Below are positions 48,031-58,094 of a DNA stretch of 64,000 nucleotides, piece after piece. A model generated the notes under the pieces. That model made no database searches. It saw nothing but the letters and a program-made list of their open reading frames with translations, and was not told the origin of the DNA. The stretch is from positions 1 to 64,000 of the forward strand of contig CACMOQ010000002.1 of the NCBI GenBank assembly GCA_902615445.1. The letters run 5' to 3'. Source of the stretch: an uncultured Pelagibacteraceae bacterium. GTDB taxonomy: Bacteria > Pseudomonadota > Alphaproteobacteria > Pelagibacterales > Pelagibacteraceae. How positions within the stretch are numbered: position 1 is the first letter of the stretch; every line of letters begins with the position of its first letter. The position numbers were made by a program, and so were the translations under genes.

Positions 48031-48912
48031 CTACGTTTGAGACTCTAACCAAATTGCAGCAGCTTGTTTTGTGATTTCTCTTATTCGACTAATATATTCT
48101 GCTCTTTGAGCAACACTAATAGCTCCACGAGCATCTAATACGTTAAATATGTGACTTGCTTTCAAACATTGATCGTATGCAGGTAAAGATATATTTTTTT
48201 CAACTAATGATTTTGCCTCGCCCTCATACATATCAAATATTTTGAATAAATTTTCTGTATTAGCGTGTTCAAAGTTATAAGCTGAGAACTCTTTTTCTGA
48301 TTGATGAAAAACTTCCCTATAATCAATACCTTCATCATTCCAAACTAAATCATAAACATTTTTTTTCTGTTGAGTAAACATACAAATTCTTTCAAGACCG
48401 TAGGTTATCTCCACTGACACTGGTTTACACTCGAAACCTGCCATTTGTTGAAAATATGTAAATTGAGATATTTCCATTCCATCACACCATACTTCCCACC
48501 CAAGACCTGCAGCCCCTAGAGTTGGGCTTTCCCAGTCATCTTCAACAAATCTAATGTCATGTTCTTTATGATTAATTCCTATAACCGACAAACTATTTAA
48601 ATAAAGTTTTTTTATATCAAGTGGAGAGGGTTTTATTATAACTTGAAATTGATAATAATGCTGAAGTCTATTTGGATTATCTCCATATCTTCCGTCTGTA
48701 GGTCTTCGTGACGGTTGAACGTATGCTGCTTTCCATGGTTTGGGCCCAAGTGATCTTAATGTAGTGGCTGGGTGAAATGTTCCAGCTCCAACTTCCATAT
48801 CATAAGGCTGTAAAATCACACATCCATTTTTACTCCAAAACTTTTGTAGATTAATAATTATATCTTGGAAAGTTTGAAATTTTACTTTTTTTTTATTTTT
48901 TTTAGAGGCCAT
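48031..48912 (-). CDS. glyQ: Glycine-tRNA ligase alpha subunit
   Basis: This 293-residue catalytic subunit forms glycyl-adenylate. Diagnostic segments are [24 protein letters not shown] (16-39), [17 protein letters not shown] near 41, [16 protein letters not shown] near 67, and [14 protein letters not shown] near 145. A Lys-rich start ([11 protein letters not shown]) precedes the core. The first bases overlap the stop of the peptidase gene by 11 bases. Together with glyS it forms one enzyme. Confidence 0.97.
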   Translation of the reverse strand: MASKKNKKKVKFQTFQDIIINLQKFWSKNGCVILQPYDMEVGAGTFHPATTLRSLGPKPWKAAYVQPSRRPTDGRYGDNPNRLQHYYQFQVIIKPSPLDIKKLYLNSLSVIGINHKEHDIRFVEDDWESPTLGAAGLGWEVWCDGMEISQFTYFQQMAGFECKPVSVEITYGLERICMFTQQKKNVYDLVWNDEGIDYREVFHQSEKEFSAYNFEHANTENLFKIFDMYEGEAKSLVEKNISLPAYDQCLKASHIFNVLDARGAISVAQRAEYISRIREITKQAAAIWLESQT

Positions 48913-49708
48913 ATTTTTGCCAAACTGATTTTTCTTCTAATATATTCGCTAATTGATCAACATGGTCATTTGAAGACGATAATTTTTTACTAAGCCAACT
49001 TTTTGATTTTTCAAATTTTTTGATAACAATATCCTCTCCAAATTTTTCTCTTAATATCTGATTTGCATTTCCTATATCATCTACCAAACCAAGGTCTTTG
49101 GCTTTTCTACCTGACCAAAATTCACCTGAAAATAATTCTACCTCAGTTTTTTTAAGTTTTGATAACCTGCTTTTTTCGACAACCTCTATGAAATCTTTAT
49201 GTAAATCTAATTGAATATTTTTTAATCTTTCGATGTCTTCCTTTTTTTCGTCTAGAAATGGGTCTAATGTGCTCTTATTTTTTCCAGCCGTATGCACTCT
49301 TCTCTCAACACCAATCTTTTTAATCAACTCAGTAAAACCAAAAGAAGAGTAAATTACTCCTATCGAGCCTATTATTGAACTTGAGTTTGCATAAATTTCA
49401 TCACCAGCACATGCTATTAGATATCCACCTGAAGCAGCTACATCTTCGGCAAAAACTATTACCTTTTTTTTATTTTTTTTTGCCTGTTCTTTAATTAAAC
49501 TGTAAATTAAATGTGATTGGACAGGAGAACCTCCAGGAGAGTTTATTGTAATAGCAACACATGGTGCTTTTTTAACTGAAAAAGCTTTTGAAATAATCTC
49601 TTCTTGACCAGAAAAATCTATACCTTGTTTAAATTTACCAACATTTCCGATTACACCACTTAGCTTTATATGCGGAATAATTTTTTTTTTTTTAAAAAAA
49701 AAGAGCAT
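48902..49708 (-). CDS. S49-family (SppA/SohB-like) serine peptidase
   Basis: This 268-residue peptidase has the S49 pattern [14 protein letters not shown] near 66, the active-site Ser region [31 protein letters not shown] (about 88-118), and the downstream [17 protein letters not shown] segment near 203. It begins with a short Lys-rich stretch, [10 protein letters not shown], without an obvious transmembrane segment; the longer N-terminal domain of SohB is absent. The probable role is signal-peptide or membrane-peptide cleavage. It heads the glyQ-glyS-ppdK operon and is divergent from the polyprenyl synthase gene. Confidence 0.9.
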   Translation of the reverse strand: MLFFFKKKKIIPHIKLSGVIGNVGKFKQGIDFSGQEEIISKAFSVKKAPCVAITINSPGGSPVQSHLIYSLIKEQAKKNKKKVIVFAEDVAASGGYLIACAGDEIYANSSSIIGSIGVIYSSFGFTELIKKIGVERRVHTAGKNKSTLDPFLDEKKEDIERLKNIQLDLHKDFIEVVEKSRLSKLKKTEVELFSGEFWSGRKAKDLGLVDDIGNANQILREKFGEDIVIKKFEKSKSWLSKKLSSSNDHVDQLANILEEKSVWQKYGL

Positions 49709-49776
49709 TTTTAATATTTATAGAATTTTTTTGTGAATATAAAGACACCTTATAATTGAAGATTCAGGTGCGTCAA

Positions 49777-49790
49777 TTGATAAGTATCAA
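49777..49790. promoter_or_regulatory. Inverted repeat in the divergent S49-peptidase/polyprenyl synthase gap
   Basis: TTGATA-AG-TATCAA is a perfect 6-bp inverted repeat in the 113-base gap. A TATAAT candidate -10 element lies at 49751-49756 and a TATACT one at 49802-49807, so the repeat could be an operator. Short AT-rich repeats like this arise easily by chance. Confidence 0.25.
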
Positions 49791-49821
49791 AAGCAACCTA
49801 TTATACTAATTTGATTGATAA

Positions 49822-50835
49822 ATGGGAAGTGTAATACAATTAAAAAACAAAATAAATAATTCATATTTTCAACTTAAAAATTCAGTTGAAGATAAATTGA
49901 TGTTAGTTGAAGAAAAAATAAAGTCTAAATTAGAGAGCAATGTCGACTTAGTTCAAAAGATGACAAACTATCACCTTGATACAGGTGGAAAAAGATTAAG
50001 AGCCTTACTTACTTTAGGCTCTGCAAAACTATGTAAATATTCGAAAGGAACTAGAGATATAAATTTAGCTGCTTGTGTAGAACTTATTCACTCAGCAACT
50101 TTAATGCATGATGATGTGATAGATGATAGTTCTGTAAGAAGAGGTAAAAAAACATTAAATAAAATTTGGGATAATCATTCCTCAGTTTTAGCAGGTGACT
50201 ACTTGCTTAGCAGATGTTTTGAAATGATGGTTGAGGACGGAAATATGGAGGTTTTAAAATTATTATCATCAACATCCTCAAAAATTGCTCAGGGAGAAAT
50301 ACTACAACTCCAACATCAAGGTGAAGTTGATATGTTAGAAGAAACTTATTTACAGATAATATCAGCAAAAACGGCAGAGTTATTTGCAGCATCTACAAAA
50401 GTTGGTGCTATTTTATCAAATATGAAAACAAAAGAAAAAGAGGCTTTAGAATTTTATGGTAGAAATTTAGGACTAACATTTCAAATAGCAGATGATACTT
50501 TAGACTATAATTCTGAGCTAAAACTATTTGGAAAAAAAATTGGGCAAGATTTTTACGAAGGCAAGATAACTCTTCCTATAATTTTATTATTTCAAAAAGC
50601 TAATCATTTAGAAAGAGAGAAACTTAGAAATATTTTTTCTAAAAATTCAAGAGTTGAAATTGATTTAGAGTACGCATTATCTTTAATAAAAAACTATAAA
50701 ATAATTAATGCTTGCTATTTAAAAGCGCAACATTATGTCAACTTGGCTTCTAATTCTTTATCGATATTCAAAGACTCAGAAGAAAAAAATATTCTCGAAG
50801 ATTTAACATCTTTTAGTTTATCAAGAAATTTTTAA
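49822..50835 (+). CDS. ispB: Polyprenyl diphosphate synthase (octaprenyl/decaprenyl type)
   Basis: This 337-residue trans-prenyltransferase makes the ubiquinone side chain. The first Asp-rich motif DDVID-D is at 97-102 in LMHDDVIDDSSVRRG and the second is DDTLDY near 221 (FQIADDTLDY), with the GKIxLPxxL motif nearby (GKITLPIILLF). Long-chain specificity is inferred from length and from the DDxxD-type first motif, in contrast with the farnesyl synthase at 54491. Chain length itself cannot be read. It converges on pdxH with a four-base overlap at the stops. Confidence 0.93.
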   Translation: MGSVIQLKNKINNSYFQLKNSVEDKLMLVEEKIKSKLESNVDLVQKMTNYHLDTGGKRLRALLTLGSAKLCKYSKGTRDINLAACVELIHSATLMHDDVIDDSSVRRGKKTLNKIWDNHSSVLAGDYLLSRCFEMMVEDGNMEVLKLLSSTSSKIAQGEILQLQHQGEVDMLEETYLQIISAKTAELFAASTKVGAILSNMKTKEKEALEFYGRNLGLTFQIADDTLDYNSELKLFGKKIGQDFYEGKITLPIILLFQKANHLEREKLRNIFSKNSRVEIDLEYALSLIKNYKIINACYLKAQHYVNLASNSLSIFKDSEEKNILEDLTSFSLSRNF

Positions 50836-51458
50836 GGACTTAACAATTTTTTTTCCCATTCATTATTTTCGTTCAAAAAGTATTTCAACCTCTCATGAAT
50901 CCTATTATCTCCATCAAGCCAAAATTCAATAGTTGATGGTGATAAATTCCAACCAGACCAGTAATCAGGTCGAGGAACAATAGCTTGATCATTATATTTT
51001 TTTCTAAAATCTTGTAAATTTTTTAAAAGGTCGTCTCTACTTTTTAAAATACTGCTTTGTTTAGAAGCCCAAGCTCCTATTCTACTTTCATAAGCTCTTG
51101 AATTATAATAATCATCAGCAGTTTTATTATCCACCAATTTCAATTTTCCAACAATTCTTATTTGTCTTAACAAACTTTTCCAGTGAAAACACATTGACGC
51201 AATTGGATTTTCTTTTAATTCTTTTCCTTTTTGACTATTTAAATTCGTATAAAAAACAAATCCATTTTTATCAAAGCCTTTAAGCAGAACCATTCTTACT
51301 GACGGGACACCATCTTTGCTAGCAGTACCTAATGCTAGAGCATTTGGGTCATTAATTTCTTTCTTTTTAGCTTCCTCAAACCATTTTTCGAATAATTCAA
51401 AAGGATTATTAAGATCCAAAAAGCTTTTATTAAGGCCTAAAGAGTTTTTTTCATTCAT
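50832..51458 (-). CDS. pdxH: Pyridoxamine 5'-phosphate oxidase
   Basis: This 208-residue FMN enzyme makes pyridoxal 5'-phosphate. Motifs include NALALGTASKDGVPSVRMVLLKGFDKNGFVFYTN (38-71), the KGKELKENPIASMCFHWKSLLRQIRIVG segment, SRIGAWASKQS near 127 and the C-terminal RPDYWSGWNLSPSTIEFWLDG. The short divergent gap to aroC is only 33 bases, so promoters must overlap. It is not linked to other vitamin B6 genes in the window. Confidence 0.96.
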   Translation of the reverse strand: MNEKNSLGLNKSFLDLNNPFELFEKWFEEAKKKEINDPNALALGTASKDGVPSVRMVLLKGFDKNGFVFYTNLNSQKGKELKENPIASMCFHWKSLLRQIRIVGKLKLVDNKTADDYYNSRAYESRIGAWASKQSSILKSRDDLLKNLQDFRKKYNDQAIVPRPDYWSGWNLSPSTIEFWLDGDNRIHERLKYFLNENNEWEKKLLSP

Positions 51459-51491
51459 AATTTTAACAAAATAATTTATACAATATAAATA

Positions 51492-52574
51492 ATGTCATTT
51501 AACACTTTTGGAAAGTTTTTTCGTTTCACAACTTGGGGAGAATCTCATGGGCCTGCTATTGGCTGTATTATTGACGGTTGTCCGCCTTTGATAAACCTCA
51601 AAGAACATGATATTCAAATTGAATTAGATAAAAGAAAGCCTGGCCAATCTAAGTTTACCACTCAAAGAAAAGAAAGTGACAAAGTAAAAATCTTATCTGG
51701 TGTCTTTGAAGGAAAAACAACTGGAACGCCAATATCTCTAATAATTTATAACGAGGACATGAGGTCAAAGGATTATAAAAATATCAAAGATAAATTTAGA
51801 CCTGGTCATGCTGATTTTACTTATTTTAAAAAATATGGCATTAGAGATTATAGAGGAGGTGGCAGATCTTCTGCCAGAGAAACAGCTGCAAGAGTTGCAG
51901 CAGGTGCGATAGCTAAAAAAGTTTTAAAAGTTAAATTAGGAAAAAAATTTAAAATTTCTGGTGCTGTGACTCAACTTGGTATTCTAGGTTGTGACACAAA
52001 AAATTGGAATGATAAAATGATCTACAAGAATCCATTTTTTTGCCCGGATAATTCAATGTTAAAAATTTGGGAAAAATATCTTCTTAATATTAGAAAAGCC
52101 GGATCTTCATGTGGTGCAATAATTGAGGTCAGAGCAAATGGTATACCTGTAGGTTTAGGTGCGCCGATTTACTCTAAACTAGATTCCGATATTGCATCTG
52201 CCATGATGAGTATAAACGCAGTTAAAGGAGTAAATATAGGCTCTGGTATGAATTCTGCCCAGCTATCTGGAGAAGAAAATTCTGATGAAATTTCACAAAA
52301 TAAAAAAAAAATGAAATTCAATTCTAATAATGCTGGCGGTATTCTTGGTGGTATTTCATCTGGGCAACAAATAATTGTTTCCTTTGCAGTGAAGCCAACC
52401 TCCTCAATATTAAAAAGTAGAAAAACAATTAATAAATTTGGAAAAAATACTACCATATCTGTAACTGGCAGACATGATCCATGTGTAGGTATTAGAGCCG
52501 TTCCAGTTGGTGAGGCTATGTTATCTTGTGTTTTACTTGATCACTATTTAATGAACAAAGCTCAGTGCAGTTAA
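51492..52574 (+). CDS. aroC: Chorismate synthase
   Basis: This 360-residue enzyme converts EPSP to chorismate using reduced FMN. Clear motifs are [19 protein letters not shown] near 13, [48 protein letters not shown] near 95-140, and [18 protein letters not shown] near 330. It starts at ATG 51492, 33 bases from the divergent pdxH start, and ends six bases before the convergent dxs stop. Confidence 0.97.
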   Translation: MSFNTFGKFFRFTTWGESHGPAIGCIIDGCPPLINLKEHDIQIELDKRKPGQSKFTTQRKESDKVKILSGVFEGKTTGTPISLIIYNEDMRSKDYKNIKDKFRPGHADFTYFKKYGIRDYRGGGRSSARETAARVAAGAIAKKVLKVKLGKKFKISGAVTQLGILGCDTKNWNDKMIYKNPFFCPDNSMLKIWEKYLLNIRKAGSSCGAIIEVRANGIPVGLGAPIYSKLDSDIASAMMSINAVKGVNIGSGMNSAQLSGEENSDEISQNKKKMKFNSNNAGGILGGISSGQQIIVSFAVKPTSSILKSRKTINKFGKNTTISVTGRHDPCVGIRAVPVGEAMLSCVLLDHYLMNKAQCS

Positions 52575-52580
52575 AATATA

Positions 52581-54494
52581 TTATTTTTGTTTCTGTAATA
52601 TTATATTTGAATTTAATAAATCTAAAACTTTTTCTTCAATAGAAATCGCATCTAAATTGGCAAACTTATACATATTATTTGGTGTGTCCTGATCAATAAA
52701 AATATCAGGCAAAGTCATTGATCTAAATTTTAAACTTGAGTCCATTAATCCTTTTTTTGTCAAGAAATCAACCACATGTGAACCAAATCCCCCTATCGAT
52801 CCCTCTTCAATTGTCATAATTGCATCATGGGTAGTTGCTATTTGCCAAATAAGATTTTCATCAAGAGGTTTAGCGAACCTTGCGTCTACAATTGTAATGT
52901 TAACTCCTTTTTTTTTTAAATTTTCAGAAGCAATTAAAGTTTCACTTAATCTCGCACCAAAGTTTAGTATAGCCATTTTTTTTCCCTCTTGGATTATATT
53001 AGATTTCCCAATCTCCACCTTTTCATTGATTGAGGGTAAAGTTGAGCCTATTCCAGTTCCTCTAGGATACCTAAAAGCACAAGGTCTGTCGTTTATCTCG
53101 ATAGATGTGTTGATCATTTTAACTAATTCAGATTCGTTACTAGGAGCCATCACAATAAAGTTTGGGAGAGTTGACAAATAAGTTACATCAAAACTTCCTG
53201 CATGTGTAGATCCATCAGCGCCAACCAGTCCAGCTCTATCTATTGCAAATCTGACAGGTAAACTTTGGATTGCTACATCGTGAACTACCTGATCATAGGC
53301 CCTTTGAAGAAATGTTGAATATATTGCAGCATAAGGTTTATAATCTTCAGTTGCCAAACCTGCAGCAAACGTAACTGCATGTTGTTCAGCAATACCAACG
53401 TCAAAAGTTCTTTCTGGAAATTCTTTACGAAAATTATCTAAACCAGTTCCATCTGGCATTGCTGCTGTTATGGCAACAATTTTACTATCTTTTTTAGCGT
53501 GCTGAATCAGGGTATCTGAAAAAACTTTTGTATAAGAAGGAATTTTACTGTCCTTTTTAACTTGTTTGCCTGTTTTTACATTAAACTTGGATACCCCATG
53601 GTAATGATCTTTTGCCTCTTCTGCAAATGAATATCCTTTCCCTTTTTTTGTTTTAATATGAATCAATATTGGCCCCTGATGTTTAGTGTCTCTTGCATTT
53701 TTTAAAATTGGTATTAAAGCATTTAAGTCATGGCCATCGATTGGGCCTATATAATAAAAACCCAATGAACTAAATAAAGTACCACCAGTCACCGCTGACC
53801 TTATCAAGTCTTCTGCTTTTCCAGCCTTCGCGCTAAATCTTTTTGAAAATGCTGACATAATTAATTTTAAAGTTTCCCTTAAACTAAAGTAAATTTTGCC
53901 AGAAAAAATTTTTGCTAAATAGGTACTCATTGCACCAACTGGTCTTGCAATCGACATATCATTATCATTAAGTATGACGATCATTTTAGTTTTAGAGGCG
54001 CCTGCATTATTCATAGCTTCATAAGCCATTCCTGCGCTCATAGCACCATCACCTATTACTGCAATCACATTATCTGTTTTGTTCGATAATTTATTAGCAA
54101 TAGCAATACCTAAGCCAGAAGAAATTGATGTAGAACTATGCGCCGCACCAAAAGGATCATATTCACTCTCTGATCTTTTGGTAAACCCTGAAATACCTTT
54201 CCCTTGTCTAATGGTTCTTATTCTATCTTTCCTTCCAGTTAAAATCTTATGAGGATAAGATTGGTGACCAACGTCCCATATTAATTTATCATTGGGAGTG
54301 TTAAAAATATAATGTATTGCTACACTTAGCTCAACAACTCCAAGACTTGCACCTAGGTGACCACCAGTTACTGACACTGCATCAATCATCTCCTCCCTTA
54401 ATTCATCTGCTACTTTTTGTAATTTTGACTCAGTTACCTTTTTTAAATCAGAAGGAAAATTTATCTCACTTAAGAATTCGTATTTTTTTTTCAT
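52581..54494 (-). CDS. dxs: 1-Deoxy-D-xylulose-5-phosphate synthase
   Basis: This 637-residue thiamine diphosphate enzyme catalyses the first step of the MEP isoprenoid pathway from pyruvate and glyceraldehyde 3-phosphate. The ThDP motif [18 protein letters not shown] (about 147-164), IGPIDGHDL near 250 and the catalytic Glu in [15 protein letters not shown] near 372 are visible, as is the pyrimidine-domain segment [20 protein letters not shown]. It overlaps ispA by four bases, ending the operon xseB-ispA-dxs. Length is normal. Confidence 0.97.
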   Translation of the reverse strand: MKKKYEFLSEINFPSDLKKVTESKLQKVADELREEMIDAVSVTGGHLGASLGVVELSVAIHYIFNTPNDKLIWDVGHQSYPHKILTGRKDRIRTIRQGKGISGFTKRSESEYDPFGAAHSSTSISSGLGIAIANKLSNKTDNVIAVIGDGAMSAGMAYEAMNNAGASKTKMIVILNDNDMSIARPVGAMSTYLAKIFSGKIYFSLRETLKLIMSAFSKRFSAKAGKAEDLIRSAVTGGTLFSSLGFYYIGPIDGHDLNALIPILKNARDTKHQGPILIHIKTKKGKGYSFAEEAKDHYHGVSKFNVKTGKQVKKDSKIPSYTKVFSDTLIQHAKKDSKIVAITAAMPDGTGLDNFRKEFPERTFDVGIAEQHAVTFAAGLATEDYKPYAAIYSTFLQRAYDQVVHDVAIQSLPVRFAIDRAGLVGADGSTHAGSFDVTYLSTLPNFIVMAPSNESELVKMINTSIEINDRPCAFRYPRGTGIGSTLPSINEKVEIGKSNIIQEGKKMAILNFGARLSETLIASENLKKKGVNITIVDARFAKPLDENLIWQIATTHDAIMTIEEGSIGGFGSHVVDFLTKKGLMDSSLKFRSMTLPDIFIDQDTPNNMYKFANLDAISIEEKVLDLLNSNIILQKQK

Positions 54495-55363
54495 TTATTT
54501 CTATTCAAAATATAATTTAGAGTTTCTGATAAATTTTTTTTATCTGAACCATATTTTGTCAATTTTTTATTTATCTTTAAAATCAAGTTATTAGCATATT
54601 TAATAGTATTTTTATATCCCATTAAACTAATTAGAGTGGCTTTACCTTTCTTTTTATCCTTACCTGTTTTTTTTCCAGCTGTTGATAAATTTCCTTTATA
54701 ATCTATCAAATCATCAGCTACTTGAAATAACAAACCTATATCAGAGCCTATTTCCTCAAATTTCTTAATTTCATTTTTACTTTTACCTTTTAAGATTAAA
54801 GGAGCGGCACAAGCAAAACTAAAAAGTTTCCCTGTTTTTTTTATCTCCATTTCGACAACTTTATTTTTGGAAATTTTTTTGTGTTCATAATTAAGATCTA
54901 AAAATTGACCACCTGCAATCCCAAGATGTCCTGAACTTTGAGAGATTTTACTTATCAAATCAACTTTATTCTTTTTTGAAATATTAAAATTTTCATGACT
55001 TAAAATTTCAAAAGCTAATGTTAAAAGAGAGTTACCAGCAAGGACGGCTGTTGATTCTCCATATTTTACATGAGTAGAGGGCTTGCCTCTTCTAATGGAA
55101 TCATTATCCATACAAGGTAAATCATCATGTATTAGAGAGTATGCGTGAATACATTCAATTGCAGAACCTACAATAATTAATGATTTGTAATTTGAATTAA
55201 ATATTGCACCAATATCAATTAAAATCTTTGATCTAATCTTTTTTCCACCAGAGAATAAACCATATTTCATTGGAATGATTAACTCAGATTTATTTTGACT
55301 TTTTATAAATTTTTTTAAGAATAAATTTGTATCACGAGCGATTTTATTTAATTTTTTTTGCAT
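54491..55363 (-). CDS. ispA: Farnesyl/geranyl diphosphate synthase
   Basis: This 290-residue short-chain prenyltransferase has the first Asp-rich motif DDLPCMDND (80-88), with the two-residue insertion of bacterial type II FPP synthases, and a second [10 protein letters not shown] near 217. It joins dimethylallyl and isopentenyl diphosphates. Its start overlaps xseB by 20 bases, and its stop overlaps the dxs start as ATGA. The substrate-length call is by motif class; a slightly longer product cannot be excluded. Confidence 0.93.
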   Translation of the reverse strand: MQKKLNKIARDTNLFLKKFIKSQNKSELIIPMKYGLFSGGKKIRSKILIDIGAIFNSNYKSLIIVGSAIECIHAYSLIHDDLPCMDNDSIRRGKPSTHVKYGESTAVLAGNSLLTLAFEILSHENFNISKKNKVDLISKISQSSGHLGIAGGQFLDLNYEHKKISKNKVVEMEIKKTGKLFSFACAAPLILKGKSKNEIKKFEEIGSDIGLLFQVADDLIDYKGNLSTAGKKTGKDKKKGKATLISLMGYKNTIKYANNLILKINKKLTKYGSDKKNLSETLNYILNRNK

Positions 55364-55598
55364 TTATTTTTGATTTAATCTTTAATAAGTTTTCTTTTGT
55401 TTTTTCATTGATATCTCTAACATTTTCTTTAAATTTTTTTTCGATAATATTATTAAGTTTTAATATTTTTTGATATTTTTCAATAGAATCATCTAAATCT
55501 TTTTGATTTTCTAAATCATTAAGTATCTTGTCAGCTAAATTAATTAATTCTTCAATAGATAGTGAATTATAATTATTTGGCATATAATTTTCTTTCAT
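55344..55598 (-). CDS. xseB: Exodeoxyribonuclease VII small subunit
   Basis: This 84-residue, highly charged helical protein starts MKENYMPNNYNSLSIEEL, and IEELINLADKILNDLENQKDLDDSIEKYQK resembles the XseB coiled domain (F/L-x-x-x-x-x-x-L-E-x-x-x-x-x-L-E/D-x-x-x-x-x-Y). It would partner XseA in single-stranded DNA degradation. Its position directly upstream of ispA-dxs is the common order and decides the call, as the sequence is short and weakly conserved. Met6 is an alternative start. Confidence 0.75.
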   Translation of the reverse strand: MKENYMPNNYNSLSIEELINLADKILNDLENQKDLDDSIEKYQKILKLNNIIEKKFKENVRDINEKTKENLLKIKSKINAKKIK

Positions 55599-55618
55599 AT
55601 AAAACTCTTTATTAATAC

Positions 55619-56551
55619 ATGAAAATCAATCTTACACATATTAAAAAAGCAAAAAAATACCTGGATAAGAATGAGTGTATTGCAATACCAACTGAGACCG
55701 TTTATGGATTAGCAGGAAATGCTTACTCTGATAAAGCATGCAAAAAAATATTTAAATTAAAAAAAAGACCAAAATATAATCCTCTTATTGTTCATTACTA
55801 TAATTATGAAAACTTAATGAATGACTGTACTCTCAATAAAAATTTTTTTAAATTATATAAAAAATTTTGTCCTGGTCCAATCACATTTATTTTAAATTTA
55901 AAAAAAAGGTCTAAAATTTCAAAAATTGTAACTAATCAAAAAATGTCAATCGCTGTTAGATTTCCAAAACATTCTACCACAAGAAATTTATTGAAAAGAA
56001 TTGAATTTCCATTAGCAGCTCCAAGTGCAAATATATCATCTCGATTAAGTCCTGTTTGCTCAAAAGACATTAGGGAGGATTTTGGTAAAAAAATTAAATT
56101 TATACTCGAGGGTGGAAGATCGTCAATAGGAATTGAGTCAACAATAATTGATATTAGAAAAGAACCTAAGATTTTAAGGTTAGGTAGTATTGATGTAAAA
56201 ACTATTCAAAAATTATTCAACAAAAAAATTATATTTAACAATATTCCCAAAAAAATTTCTGCTCCTGGTCAATCAAAAATTCACTATTCTCCAGGTATTC
56301 CCATCAGATTAAAAGCAAAAAAAGCCAAAAATGAAGAGGCTTTTTTGTTTATAAAAAAAAAGAAAAAAACCGAGTCAAATTATTATTTTCTTTCCAAAAA
56401 AGGAAATTTAAATGAGGCTGCAAAAAATTTATACAGTACACTAAGAAAAATAAAAAAAAATAAATATAAATCTATCGCTGTTGCTAAAATTCCAAATAAA
56501 GGAATAGGTAAAACGATTAATGATAGGTTAATGAGGGCATCTAAATTTTAA
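55619..56551 (+). CDS. tsaC: Sua5/YciO/YrdC-family threonylcarbamoyl-AMP synthase (with C-terminal Sua5 domain)
   Basis: This 310-residue enzyme makes threonylcarbamoyl-AMP, the precursor for t6A37 in tRNA. The N-terminal YrdC domain shows IPTETVYGLAGNAYS near 21, FKLKKRPKYNPLIVHY near 42, CPGPITFIL near 86 and SIAVRFPKHSTTRNLL near 108. The C-terminal Sua5 domain (about 195-310, with PGQSKIHYSPGIPI) marks it as the long form. It begins only 20 bases from the divergent xseB start, and its stop overlaps the next ATG. Confidence 0.93.
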   Translation: MKINLTHIKKAKKYLDKNECIAIPTETVYGLAGNAYSDKACKKIFKLKKRPKYNPLIVHYYNYENLMNDCTLNKNFFKLYKKFCPGPITFILNLKKRSKISKIVTNQKMSIAVRFPKHSTTRNLLKRIEFPLAAPSANISSRLSPVCSKDIREDFGKKIKFILEGGRSSIGIESTIIDIRKEPKILRLGSIDVKTIQKLFNKKIIFNNIPKKISAPGQSKIHYSPGIPIRLKAKKAKNEEAFLFIKKKKKTESNYYFLSKKGNLNEAAKNLYSTLRKIKKNKYKSIAVAKIPNKGIGKTINDRLMRASKF

Positions 56552-57279
56552 TGAAAACGACACTTGAAATTATTGAGTTGTCAAAGAATTATAATCAAAA
56601 AGAAGCTGTAAAAAATATTTCATTCAAATTAAATAAAAATGAAATAATTGGTATTCTAGGGCCCAATGGTTGTGGAAAAACTACGACAATAGGAATGATA
56701 TTAGGATTATTAAAACCAACAAGTGGTAAAATATTAATTAATGGTATTGAAATAGAAAAAAATCGAGTTCAATTGTTAAATAATTTAAATTTTATTTCCC
56801 CATATATAGAATTGCCAAAAAAATTGACCGTAAAACAAAATCTTATTGTCTATGGCAAACTTTATGACGTCAAAAACCTTAAAACCAAAATTGATTATCT
56901 TTCAGAAAAACTAAGGCTTAATGATATTATAAATAAGGTCACAGGAGAACTTTCCTCTGGTCAAAAAAATAGAGTGAGCCTTGCAAAATCTATTATAAAT
57001 GACCCGTTAGTTTTACTACTTGATGAACCTACAGCATCTCTTGATCCTGAAACAGGGGATTTTGTAAGGGGTTTTTTTGAAAATTATCAAAAAGAAAAGG
57101 GAACTTCTATTTTGTTAGCTTCACATAATATGTCAGAAGTAGAGAGATTGTGCTCTTCAGTGCTGATGATGAATAATGGAGCTATAGTTGACCAAGGTAG
57201 CCCAGATAAATTGATTCAAAAGCATGGTCGAAGAAATATGGAAGAAGTTTTTTTAAAACTCACAAGGGAAAAATTATGA
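56551..57279 (+). CDS. ABC transporter ATP-binding protein (ABC-2 exporter type)
   Basis: This 242-residue ATPase has Walker A GPNGCGKTTT near 38, the signature LSSGQKNRVSLAKS near 135, Walker B VLLLDEPTASLD near 154 and the H-loop SHNMSEVERLC near 190. It pairs with the membrane protein encoded next, whose start overlaps its stop by four bases. The ABC-2 exporter family moves drugs, lipids or polysaccharide precursors; the substrate is unknown. It overlaps the tsaC stop by one base, an unrelated gene, so the coupling is probably only compaction. Confidence 0.93.
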   Translation: MKTTLEIIELSKNYNQKEAVKNISFKLNKNEIIGILGPNGCGKTTTIGMILGLLKPTSGKILINGIEIEKNRVQLLNNLNFISPYIELPKKLTVKQNLIVYGKLYDVKNLKTKIDYLSEKLRLNDIINKVTGELSSGQKNRVSLAKSIINDPLVLLLDEPTASLDPETGDFVRGFFENYQKEKGTSILLASHNMSEVERLCSSVLMMNNGAIVDQGSPDKLIQKHGRRNMEEVFLKLTREKL

Positions 57280-58067
57280 ATTTTAATAAAATGTATGGTC
57301 TTTTTTTAAGACACTTTTTTCTTATTAAAAGCTCTTTACCAAGAATTCTAGACCTTATTTATTGGCCTACAATACAAATAATCCTATGGGGTTTTATTTC
57401 AAAGTTTTTTTCAATTTACAGTGATTATTATAGCAACACTCTTGGAGTAATTTTAACATGTGCAATTCTTTACGATATTCTTTTTAGATCAAGCATAAGT
57501 TTTAATATGTTATTTTTAGAGGAAATATGGAGTAGAAATTTTACTAATTTATTTATAGCTCCTTTAAAACTTAAAGAAATAATTGTTGCCTTAATTTTTA
57601 CAGCCTTGATAAGAACACTTATTGGTTTAGTGCCAGCAATTATTTTAACTGCACCATTATTTGGTGTTTCTATTTTAGAATTAGGTCTTCCACTACTTCT
57701 ATTGTTTTTAAGTTTGTATATTTTTGGAATAACTTTAGGTTTGTTTGTAAGTGCCGGTCTCATAAGATTTGGCCCCTCTTTTGAAAACATTGCTTGGTCA
57801 TCTCTTTTTTTGTTAGCTCCTTTGGGTTGTATATACTATCCAATAGAAATTCTTCCCAATTTCTTTCAAATGATAGCTAAAGGTTTACCTTTAGTTTATA
57901 TTTTTGATGAGACGAGAAATATTCTGATAAATGACATTATTAATTATGAAAATTTAAAACAAGCTTATTTTTTAAATCTTGTCTATCTAGCTATAGGAAT
58001 TTGTTTATTTTATTTTTCTTTTTTAAAAGCTCGTGTTAAAGGAACATTAATAAATATGGGTGAATAA
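57276..58067 (+). CDS. ABC-2 type transporter permease
   Basis: This 263-residue membrane protein has about six hydrophobic segments and typical ABC-2 features: DLIYWPTIQIILWGFISKF near 25, SRNFTNLFIAPLKLKEIIV near 90, and the segment APLGCIYYPIEILPNFFQMIAKGLPLVYIFDETRN, which has the ABC2 signature with its Pro-rich turn. It forms an exporter with the preceding ATPase. Substrate unknown. Its stop is 27 bases from the convergent glycosyltransferase stop. Confidence 0.92.
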   Translation: MNFNKMYGLFLRHFFLIKSSLPRILDLIYWPTIQIILWGFISKFFSIYSDYYSNTLGVILTCAILYDILFRSSISFNMLFLEEIWSRNFTNLFIAPLKLKEIIVALIFTALIRTLIGLVPAIILTAPLFGVSILELGLPLLLLFLSLYIFGITLGLFVSAGLIRFGPSFENIAWSSLFLLAPLGCIYYPIEILPNFFQMIAKGLPLVYIFDETRNILINDIINYENLKQAYFLNLVYLAIGICLFYFSFLKARVKGTLINMGE

Positions 58068-58094
58068 TGGTAGACTAAGAAGAATCTTAAAATA

